In this document: piece after piece, positions 41,950 through 50,300 of the stretch | Position numbering within the stretch: position 1 is the stretch's first letter | How the letters are laid out: the number at the start of each line of letters is the position of its first letter | From: Hymenobacter jeongseonensis | GTDB taxonomy: Bacteria > Bacteroidota > Bacteroidia > Cytophagales > Hymenobacteraceae | Reading direction: 5' to 3' | DNA length: 64,000 nt | NCBI RefSeq assembly: GCF_015694725.1 | Contig: NZ_JADQDQ010000002.1 | Coordinates: 434,001 to 498,000 of the forward strand | Notes under the pieces: generated by a model | The model's database searches: none | What the model was told of the DNA's origin: nothing | What the model saw: only the letters and a program-made list of their open reading frames with translations | Translations under genes and position numbers: made by a program

Positions 41950-43110
41950 CTATGCGAAGAGCGAATGCAGCACCTCTTCAGTCAGCACGCACTGTTGCTG
42001 GTGCGAATAGGTAGCCAGGGCCGCTGCTTTGGCCGCTTGGCCCAGTTGCGCTGCCAATTCTGGGTGCAGCAGTCGCTCGATAGCAGCCTCAAATGCGGCT
42101 TCATTGCCCAACGGAAACAGTAGGCCGGTTCGGCCATCAGCCACGATTTCGAGAGTCCCGCCGGTGGCCGAAGCCACCACGGGCAGCCCGGTAGCCATGG
42201 CCTCGATGGTGACCATGCCGTAGGTCTCGTTGGTGGAGGCGGTAATGGAAATATCAAGGGCTCGGTAAGCAACCTCGGGCTGCGGGGTGAAGCCACGTAC
42301 GTGCACCGCATCGGCAAGGCCCAGCTCCTGCACCCGCGCCAGCACCGCTTCCCGGTACTCGTTGCCCTCATTGCGCGTCGATTCACCAACAAACAGTAAC
42401 TGGAGCTGAGGGTATTGGTTGCGCAACTTAGCTACCGCCTCGACGACAAATGCTTGGCCTTTTCCTTCATCAAAGCGCCCAATCAGGCCCAGTAGCACGG
42501 CATCGGGCGGCAGCACCAAGTTGAGTTGGGCGCGGGCCTGCGCCTGGGTTGGGCCGGCGTGTGCGAATTTTTCCAGCTCAATTCCCAAGGGCACCACGTG
42601 CAGGCGTTCGGCCGGCAGGCGGGTTTTCTCCCGCACCTCGCGGGCTAGCTGCTGCAAGGGAGCGAGCCAGGCATCGAGTGCGCGGTAACGCAGGGTGTGC
42701 ACCAGGCCCCGCTTGGCCAGGCCCAACTGCATGTGCTGCTGGTACACCAGCCGGATTTGGGGGAGGTAGAGCGTTTTGCACAGCACAGCCATACCCAGGT
42801 CGCCGTTGCGAGTGACAATGAGCGCCCGGGCGCCAAAATCCCGCAGAATTTTAGCCAAACGGCCAGCGGCCGGAACATCTGCCGCTTTCCAGGGATTGCG
42901 CAGCAACACAACGTCCATCTGCATTTCGGTGGCCCGGGCCGCAATGGGCGAATCGGGCAGGTTGATAAGCTGCACCGGCCAGCCGCGCTCCCGCATCCAG
43001 TCCGCAAAGCGGACGGTGTTCAGCTCCAGCCCGCCCCAACTGCCCGATAAGCACAGCAGCGAGATGGGGAAAAGCGCGTCGGGCGAGGCAAAGGTTGCAG
43101 CAGATTTCAC
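41950..43110 (-). CDS. Family 4 glycosyltransferase
   Basis: A 386-residue GT-B fold glycosyltransferase of the GT4 (RfaB-like) group. The N-terminal domain contains SGSWGGLELNTVRFADWM. The C-terminal donor-binding domain contains IGRFDEGKGQAFVVEAVAKL, FVGESTRNEG, VHVRGFTPQPEVAYRALDI, and the EX7E-type segment NETYGMVTIEAMATGLPVVAS. It is cytoplasmic or membrane-peripheral. Substrates are unknown, but a role in lipopolysaccharide or exopolysaccharide synthesis is likely. It is not in an obvious polysaccharide cluster. Confidence 0.9.
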   Translation of the reverse strand: MKSAATFASPDALFPISLLCLSGSWGGLELNTVRFADWMRERGWPVQLINLPDSPIAARATEMQMDVVLLRNPWKAADVPAAGRLAKILRDFGARALIVTRNGDLGMAVLCKTLYLPQIRLVYQQHMQLGLAKRGLVHTLRYRALDAWLAPLQQLAREVREKTRLPAERLHVVPLGIELEKFAHAGPTQAQARAQLNLVLPPDAVLLGLIGRFDEGKGQAFVVEAVAKLRNQYPQLQLLFVGESTRNEGNEYREAVLARVQELGLADAVHVRGFTPQPEVAYRALDISITASTNETYGMVTIEAMATGLPVVASATGGTLEIVADGRTGLLFPLGNEAAFEAAIERLLHPELAAQLGQAAKAAALATYSHQQQCVLTEEVLHSLFA

Positions 43111-43192
43111 GGTGCGAATTACGGGACCGACGACGCAGTACCGACTGTTTTAGCCGGAAAGTACCTGTTAACCCTAATCGGTTGCCTGAGTT

Positions 43193-43226
43193 AGACCGTC
43201 ATGCTTCGACTCCGCTATGACGGTCT
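43193..43226. repeat. Internally deleted relative of the dispersed palindrome
   Basis: A short inverted repeat AGACCGTCAT/ATGACGGTCT (10 bp) encloses GCTTCGACTCCGCT. The ends (GACCGTCATG...) and the core pieces (GCTTCGA, CCGCT) match the large palindromes, so this looks like a copy that lost most of its arms. Confidence 0.65.
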
Positions 43227-43269
43227 AATAAGTACTGCGAAAACCTACGCCCTTGCCGCGGGCAGCGGG

Positions 43270-44472
43270 CTACCGTGCGGCGCGGCCGGCTACGTTGTCC
43301 ATGTATTTCTGGCCGTTGCCGGTGTTCAGGAGCAGAATCTTCTCGTCGCGGTGCAGCCAGCCGGTGGCTAGCAAGTGGCGCGTGGCCATCCAGACGGCGG
43401 CGCCTTCGGGGGCTACGAATAGGCCTTCCTGTTGGCCGAGGTCGCGCATGCCGGCCAGCATGTCTTCCTCGCTCACGCTCACCACGGTGCCGCGCGACTC
43501 GCGCAGCACGCGCAGCATCATGGCCTCACCCAGGGGGTGCGGCACGGCCAGGCCATTGGCTAGCGTCGCGCTGCCCTGGTAGCTGTGGCAGTTGGGCTGG
43601 CGGCCGGCGTAAGTTTCGAGCAGCGGGCAGCAGTTTTTGGCTTGCACGGCCACCATGCGCGGCAGCGGGGTTTCGGGCGCCAGCCAGCCCAGGGCCTGCA
43701 TTTCCTTGAACGCTTTCCAGATGCCGATGAGGCCGGTGCCGCCGCCGGCGGGGTAAAGCAGCACGTCGGGCAACTGCCAGTTGAGCTGCTCGGCAATTTC
43801 GTAGCCCATGGTTTTCTTGCCCTCGAGGCGGTAGGGCTCTTTCAGGGTAGAGATGTCGAGCAGGGCGCCGTCGGCGTTGCGCTGGCGCACACGGGCGCCG
43901 CAGTCGCTGATGAGGCCGTCCACCAGCTCCACTTCGGCCCCGTACCAGTAGCATTCTTCTTTGAAGGCCTGCGGGGTGTGGCGCGGCATCACCACCACGG
44001 CCCGCAGGCCGGCGCGGGCGCAGTAGGCTGCCATGGCCACGCCAGCATTGCCGGCCGTGGGAATGATGCAGCCGTCCACGCCCAATTCTTTGGCTTTGGA
44101 AATGGCCATGCTAAGGCCGCGCGCTTTAAACGAACCGGTGGGATTTTGGCCTTCGTCCTTCAGCCGAAGGGAGGACAGCTCGTAGCGCGCGGCCAAGCGC
44201 GGCAGGTTCAGCACGGGGGTCATGCCTTCGCCCAGGGTCACTTTGTTTTCGTGGTGCAGCAAGGGCAGCAGGGCCCCGTAGCGCCACATCGACGTATCGG
44301 CTTGGTCGATGACGTCGCGGCTCAGGGGTTCGTGCAGGTCGTAGTCGGCCACGAGGGGCAGGCTGCAGCAGATGGATACGCGCTGCAGGTCGAAGGCGGA
44401 ATGCTCCGCGCCACAGGCCGAGCAGTGCAGCGCGACTAACCGCGAAAGGGATTCGGAGGCTACCAGTTTCAT
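43270..44472 (-). CDS. thrC: Threonine synthase
   Basis: This PLP enzyme converts O-phosphohomoserine to threonine. The 400-residue protein has PLP-lysine Lys116 in NPTGSFKARG, the IIPTAGNAGVAMAAY phosphate-binding region and the glycine loop YPAGGGTGLIG. The N-terminal Cys pairs (Cys17, Cys20, Cys35, Cys36) resemble a zinc ribbon. On the minus strand TACTTTGC lies 4-5 nt before the ATG, consistent with a near-leaderless transcript. A close relative such as cysteate synthase cannot be fully excluded by motif reading. Confidence 0.88.
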   Translation of the reverse strand: MKLVASESLSRLVALHCSACGAEHSAFDLQRVSICCSLPLVADYDLHEPLSRDVIDQADTSMWRYGALLPLLHHENKVTLGEGMTPVLNLPRLAARYELSSLRLKDEGQNPTGSFKARGLSMAISKAKELGVDGCIIPTAGNAGVAMAAYCARAGLRAVVVMPRHTPQAFKEECYWYGAEVELVDGLISDCGARVRQRNADGALLDISTLKEPYRLEGKKTMGYEIAEQLNWQLPDVLLYPAGGGTGLIGIWKAFKEMQALGWLAPETPLPRMVAVQAKNCCPLLETYAGRQPNCHSYQGSATLANGLAVPHPLGEAMMLRVLRESRGTVVSVSEEDMLAGMRDLGQQEGLFVAPEGAAVWMATRHLLATGWLHRDEKILLLNTGNGQKYMDNVAGRAAR

Positions 44473-44535
44473 GAGGCAAAGTACGGGCGCGGCCCCGCCG
44501 TAGTATGCCTTTTTGGGATGGGATTTTGGAATAGG

Positions 44536-45441
44536 CTATGCCTTATTCGAATAGTAGCGCTTGGTAAAAAGCAGAAAATCCTTGTAGGGCGCGTTGTTCT
44601 CGGTGCCCTTGCGCTGAATGAAATTAAACTCGCGCTTCAACGGGAAATTCCTGATTTTCACTTCCGAGAATTCGCCCGAGGCCAGCTCTTTCACCACCGC
44701 CTGGCGGGGCAAAAAGGCCAGGCAGGTATCTACGCGTACAAAGTTTTTGAGCGCCTCCGTGCCGCCCATGCGCACGCGCACCGGCAGGGCCGCCAGCTTG
44801 ATTCGGTGCCGCGCCAGGGCTTCTTCGAGCACGGCCAGGGTGCCGGAGCCGTCTTCGCGCAGGGCCAGCGGCGTGGTTAGCAGGTCGGGGACTTCGAGGG
44901 TGCGGGTTTCGAGGGGGTTGTTGGCGGCGCACACGGCCACTACGTCGTCGGTGAGCAAGGGCGTGTAGGTCACGTTGCTCACCTTGTGAATGCCTTCGAT
45001 GATGCCCAGCTCGATTTCGTGGTCGAGCAGGGCCCGCAGGATGTTGTCGGAATTGCGGTTTTTGAGGCTGAGCTGGCGGTTGGGGTGGCGGCGCAGGTAG
45101 GCCGACACCACGGGCGGCAGCACGTAGAGCGAAATGGTGGTGCTGGCCCCGATGAGCAGGTGCATGCTCGGCGCGAACTCCGTGCTCAGCTCGCTCATTT
45201 CCTGGTGCAGCTCCTGCTGCAGCTGCTTGGCCTGCAGGAGCTTCTGGTAGAGCTTCAGGCCGGCCGGCGTGAGCTGAATGCTGCTGCCCAGGCGCTCAAA
45301 CAGGCCGGTTTTGTAGTGTTCTTCCAGCGCCTTCACCTGCTTGCTCACGGCCGACTGGCTGATGAACAAGGCCTGGCTGGCCTTGGTGAAGCTCAGACGC
45401 TGGGCCACTTCCAAAAAGATTTCGTGCGGATGGGAGAGCAT
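44536..45441 (-). CDS. LysR-family transcriptional regulator
   Basis: A 301-residue LysR-type regulator. The N-terminal winged helix-turn-helix (FLEVAQRLSFTKASQALFISQSAVSKQVKALE, residues about 9-41, written here as a span) precedes a linker helix and a periplasmic-binding-like effector domain from about residue 90. TAGCTTCG 7 nt before the start resembles the -7 element used by the histidine kinase gene. Its neighbours on the same strand are an L,D-transpeptidase upstream and thrC downstream, so the target is not obvious. Confidence 0.93.
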   Translation of the reverse strand: MLSHPHEIFLEVAQRLSFTKASQALFISQSAVSKQVKALEEHYKTGLFERLGSSIQLTPAGLKLYQKLLQAKQLQQELHQEMSELSTEFAPSMHLLIGASTTISLYVLPPVVSAYLRRHPNRQLSLKNRNSDNILRALLDHEIELGIIEGIHKVSNVTYTPLLTDDVVAVCAANNPLETRTLEVPDLLTTPLALREDGSGTLAVLEEALARHRIKLAALPVRVRMGGTEALKNFVRVDTCLAFLPRQAVVKELASGEFSEVKIRNFPLKREFNFIQRKGTENNAPYKDFLLFTKRYYSNKA

Positions 45442-45493
45442 AATGCCGCGAAGCTACTGCGATTCGCGAAGCTGGCAGCGGCCCGGCATGTCG

Positions 45494-46957
45494 CTAAAAA
45501 GCTTTGAGCGAGCCAAACAGCTGCTGGCGCAGCTCCTCGTCCTTGTTGTACACGTCGGCATAAAACCGCAGCTGGCCGGCCACTACGGCGCAGGTGGCGT
45601 AGCGCACGTGCAGCGGCATGGCGCGCTCAAGGGTGATGCGGCGCGGGACCGGCGCGGCGGCTAGTTCGGCTTCGGTGGGCAGTTTGGTTTGAACGCTGTC
45701 GTCCCGCATCAGGTAGGAAACCAGGCTCATGGGGTTCTCCATGCGCATGCAGCCGTGGCCCAGGGCGCGGTAGGGCCGCTTGAAGTCGCGGGTGTCATAA
45801 GTCGCGTGCAGAAACACTTCGTAGGGATTGCGAAACCGGAATATAACCGACCCCAAGGCATTGCCCGGGCCCGGGTTTTGGCGAATGGTGTAGTTGAACT
45901 TCTTCTTGCGCACGTCCCACCAATCCACCTTTTTGGGGTCAATAAGCTCACCTTTGGCGTTGTAAATGGAGTAGTTATGCCTAGCGGCATAACGCGGATT
46001 GTCGCGCAGCTTGGGCAATATTTCCTCCGTGGCAATGCTGTAGGGCACCCGCCATTCTGGCGTGAGGGTGAACACCTTGAGGCGGCTGCTGAGCGTGGGC
46101 GTGGGGCTTTCGGGCTTGCCAATGACGAGGCGGTGGGTTTGCAGCACGGAGTCGCGTTCCACCACCTCCAGGGCGTAGGCCGGTAGATTTACGAGCACAT
46201 AATTGGTATCGGGAATGGCCTGCCAGCGCCAGCGCTCCAGCGTGAGGGCCAGCTGCTGGGCACGGCGGATGCGCACGGAATCCTGCGGCTTAGTGGGCCG
46301 CTTCCGCCACCGAACCAGCGCCTGCTGCAGCTCCTGGTACTCGCGCTGCTGGGGCTGGCAGCGCAGCAGCTCGGCCGCGAAATCGGGACCAGCTAAGGCA
46401 TTGGCTACCCAGGCAGCGGGCACAAATGCGGAGTCGGCTTCTTCGAGGGGCGAGGGCGTGAGCTCACGCAGCTGGCCCCGGCGCAAGTGCAGCACAAACC
46501 GCAACAGCCCATCGGTGAGCAGTACGTCTAGCCGGGCCGACTGAGCGCGGGCGCGAGCCGAATCCGCGGGCTGCGCCAGGGCTTTGGTGAGAGCCTGGAG
46601 GGCGGGCATGTGGTAATTATCGGCCTGCAAACCGTAGTCCTCGGCCTTGCGAAGGAGTGCCAAGGCCACCTCTCCGGCCTCGTTGAGCTGCTGCCCGGCG
46701 CTCCAGGCAGGCGCGTAATGGCGCTGGGTATAAAAGGCCCGGGTAGCGCGCTGGTTGTACCACTGCAAAGACCGCAGCCCCGCCGAGGCCACCGTATCGA
46801 GCAGCAGCCTCTGGATATTCGAGAGCGCAGCCGGCGGGACAACCGTGAGGGTGTTCTGCGCCTGCTCATTAGCCAGAAGCAACGCTCGGGCTTGTGTAGA
46901 ATTGGTGCTGGTAGCGGCCAGCCCCCAAGCTAAAAGCAGGTAGAATAACAGTCGCAT
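45494..46957 (-). CDS. YcbB-type L,D-transpeptidase
   Basis: A 487-residue peptidoglycan cross-linking enzyme making 3-3 links in the periplasm. It has a signal peptide (RLLFYLLLAWGLAATSTNS), an N-terminal scaffold domain (QWYNQRATRAFYTQRHYAPAW and RAQSARLDVLLTDGLLRF), and the catalytic YkuD domain from about residue 265 (YVLVNLPAYALEVVERD) with HATYDTRDFKRPYRALGHGCMR at its core (given as a span), where Cys403 is the nucleophile. No classical peptidoglycan-binding repeat is evident between the two. It probably works alongside the penicillin-binding protein encoded further downstream. Confidence 0.92.
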   Translation of the reverse strand: MRLLFYLLLAWGLAATSTNSTQARALLLANEQAQNTLTVVPPAALSNIQRLLLDTVASAGLRSLQWYNQRATRAFYTQRHYAPAWSAGQQLNEAGEVALALLRKAEDYGLQADNYHMPALQALTKALAQPADSARARAQSARLDVLLTDGLLRFVLHLRRGQLRELTPSPLEEADSAFVPAAWVANALAGPDFAAELLRCQPQQREYQELQQALVRWRKRPTKPQDSVRIRRAQQLALTLERWRWQAIPDTNYVLVNLPAYALEVVERDSVLQTHRLVIGKPESPTPTLSSRLKVFTLTPEWRVPYSIATEEILPKLRDNPRYAARHNYSIYNAKGELIDPKKVDWWDVRKKKFNYTIRQNPGPGNALGSVIFRFRNPYEVFLHATYDTRDFKRPYRALGHGCMRMENPMSLVSYLMRDDSVQTKLPTEAELAAAPVPRRITLERAMPLHVRYATCAVVAGQLRFYADVYNKDEELRQQLFGSLKAF

Positions 46958-47318
46958 GAGGAGTCCGGGTAAAGGGTCTTGTCATAGTTCAGAGGATAGT
47001 GGCCATGCTCAGCGCAGTAATTAAACGCTAGATTACTTGACTTTTACAACAGCGCCAGCGGTGCTTGCCCGGCAATTTTTAGAGGCATTATGCGTTGTTG
47101 CTTTCTCGATTGCGCATCTCTAATTTAATAAAATTTAGCGTAAAATCACAATGCCAGTCCAGCTTTCCGAGCTGGTATTTCTGGCCGAGAGAAAAGGCCC
47201 GTCTTTGCGGCATTACGCCATTGTTGCCATTCGTTCCGAAGCGCTTTACCAGAACAATAGACCGTTGTTATATATGCGCAAACCGCTACCTTCCCGCCGC
47301 ATTTCCCCCACCCCATTC
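46958..47318. other. 361-base intergenic region upstream of the macroglobulin gene
   Basis: Between the divergent L,D-transpeptidase and macroglobulin genes. It contains an AT-rich patch (about 47110-47150) and a CCAG/CTGG hairpin near 47155-47180, but no clear TAnnTTTG element. An open frame in phase with the macroglobulin gene starts at 47151; I do not count it because the lipoprotein signal begins at 47319. Confidence 0.5.
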
Positions 47319-50300
47319 ATGCTGCTCCGATTCCGTTTCCTGCCGCTGCTACTTCTGCTGCTGGCCACCGCTTCGTGTTCCAAAAAAACGGCCCAAGAAC
47401 AGGCCGCGACCGAGCAAACCGACGGCGAAGAAATTGACCCGTATTCCAACCTCGTCTTCACGTTTGACGAGGCTGTGGTGGCCGACGCCCAACTCAACCG
47501 CTGGGACACCACGCAGTACGTGAAGTTCAACCCGGCCGTGCGCGGCAAGTTCAAGTGGACCGGGGACAGGGAGTTGACCTTTTCGCCGCTGGAGCCTTTC
47601 CGGCCCAGTACCGTGTTCGATGCCGCGCTGCAAACCCAAACCCTGCCCAGCGGCAAACAGCAGCTGGCGCTCAACCGCAAGCGCTTCCACACGCCCTACC
47701 TGGGCATGGCCACGCCGCAGGTATTCTACGGCCGCTCGACCAGGGCCGCGGGCACGGCCGAGCTGCGCGCCAACCTCGTGTTCAACTACCCCGTGCGGCC
47801 AGCCGACCTGCGCCCCCGCCTGCGTGTGAGCCAGGACGGCAAGCCCGTGGCCGTGCAGCTCATCACAGCCGAGCCGGACAAGATATTGGGCCTCAGCTTC
47901 GCGCAGGACGTGAAGCCCGGCGCTGCCCTCACGGTGGAAGTGGCGCCCGGCCTCACGCCCGCCGTGGGCGGCAAAGCCACCGAAAAGCCCCTTCTAGCCC
48001 AACTCGAAGTGCCCGAGCCGCAGCTGCTGGAAGTGCGCGAGCTGACGGGCTCGCTCTTGAACGGCGAGGCCGTGGTGACGGTGCTCACCAACCAGCCGGT
48101 GGCGATTTCGGACATTCAGACCTCGCTCAAAGTGTCGCCCAGCGCGCCCTTCGCCATTGAGGCGCTGGAAAGCGGCTTTGCGCTGAAGGGCAATTTTCAG
48201 GTGGGCAAAACCTACCAGGTGACCTTGGCCTCCGGGGCACGCGGTCTGCTGGGGGGGCAGTTGTATGAGCCCTACAGCCAGTCAGTTTCCTTCGCGGCCG
48301 AGCGGCCCAGCATCAGCTTTGCCAGCGGCGAGAAAGCCATGTACCTCGACGCCCTGGGCACCCGCAACCTGGGTTTGCGCATCAACGAGGTGCAGAAAGT
48401 GAAGGTGACCATCGCGAAGGTTTACGCCAACAACATCCAGCAACTGCTGCGCGGCGAGCCCTCCTACGGCTACCCCCGCTACGACGAGGACGAAGGGATG
48501 GACGAAGGCAGCAACCAGGACGAGAACGGCGAGTACATTGACCGCAGCTTCCGCTATTACGATACTGAAAACATCGGCAACGTCATTTCTGAGCGCACTA
48601 TTTCGGTGACCGGTCTGCCCAAGTCCGGCAGCCTGCGTCTGCTCAACCTCGACCTGAAAGCCCTGGAGTTTCAGGGTGCCATGAAGGGGCTGTACGTGGT
48701 GCGCGTGCAGGACACCGAGCGCCAGTGGCTGCAAGTGAGCAAGCTGGTGGCCGTGACCGACGTGGGGCTAATTGTTAAGCAGGGCGCCACCGGCGGCACG
48801 CTGGTATTCGCCAATTCCATCCGCACAGCCCAGCCGTTGGCGGACGTGACGGTAAACCTAGTAAGCAGCAACAACCAGGTAATCGGCACCGTGACGACCA
48901 ACGCGGCCGGCGTGGCCGCCTTCGACTCGGCCGCCAGCATGAAACGCTTCAAGCTGGGCATGGTAACGGCCACGAAAGGCGCCGACTTCACCTTCCTGGA
49001 TTTGGCCAAAAGCCGCGTCGAAACCTCGCGCTTCGAGGTGGGCGGCCTGACCAGCAACGCCGCCCGCTACCAGGCCTTCCTCTACGGCGACCGCAACCTG
49101 TACCGCCCCGGCGACACCGTGCGCACCAACACTGTGGTGCGCACCGAAGACTGGCAAACCCCGCCCGCCAACCTGCCCGTGAAAATCCGCCTGCTGCTGC
49201 CCACCGGCAAGGAATACAGCAGCCTGCGCCAGAAATTGAGCCAGGCCGGCTCGTTCGAAAGCCGCTTCATCCTGCCGCCCGCCGTGATGACCGGCCTCTA
49301 CACGCTGGAAGTGCTGACTGGCAACGACGTACTGCTGACGTCCAAGCAAATCAGCGTGGAAGAATTCATCCCCGACCGCCTGAAGGTGAGCGTAACCGCC
49401 GCGCCCACCGTGCTGCAGCCCGGCCAGACCGTGACGGCCACCATCAACGCCCAAAACCTATTCGGCCCGCCCGCGGCCGACCGGAAGTTTGAGGTCGAGT
49501 TTTCGCTGAAAGAAAAGACGTTTCAGCCCAAGAATTTCCCCGGCTATTCCTTTGCAATCAACAGCGGCGAGCGGCGCAAAACCACGTCGGAAAGCGACGA
49601 AGAAAACACCAGCAAACCCACTTCGCGCTTCGAAAAAACCGTGCGCGAGGGCGTGACCGATGCCGCCGGCCGAGCCACCGCCACCTTCGACGTGCCCGAA
49701 GTGCGCGACCTGGGCACGCTGGAAGGTGTGGCTTTCGCCACCGTGTTCGACGAAACCGGCCGGCCCGTGAACCGCCTCGCCACCTTCGACGTGCAGACCC
49801 AGGCCACGATGTTCGGCATCCAGGACATTCCGGAGCTGGTGAGCACGCGCCAGGCCACCGCCGTGCGCCTGCTGGCCCTCACGCCGCAGGGCCAGCCCAC
49901 CAGCGCCCAGGCCCAGGTGAAGCTGGTGCGCCTGCTCTGGGAAACCGTGCTCGAGCGCCAGGGCGGCCGCTACGTCTACAATTCGCAGCAGCGCGAGCAA
50001 ACGATATTGAGCCGGACGCAGGCTGTGGGCAACGGCACACCGTTCAGCTTCACGCCCCTGTACTCGGGCGAATACGAGGTGCGCATCAGCCGGCCGGGCG
50101 CCCTGAGCTACGTGGCGCAACGCTTCTACGCCTATGGATACGGCGACACCCAAGCCAATTCCTTCGAGGTAAACAACGAGGGCGAGGTGACCATCGAAGC
50201 CGACAAAGCCAAATACGAACCCGGCGAAACCGCCAACCTGCTGCTGAAAACGCCCTTAGCCGGCCGCGTCCTCGTGACCGTGGAGCGGGGCCGCGTGCTC

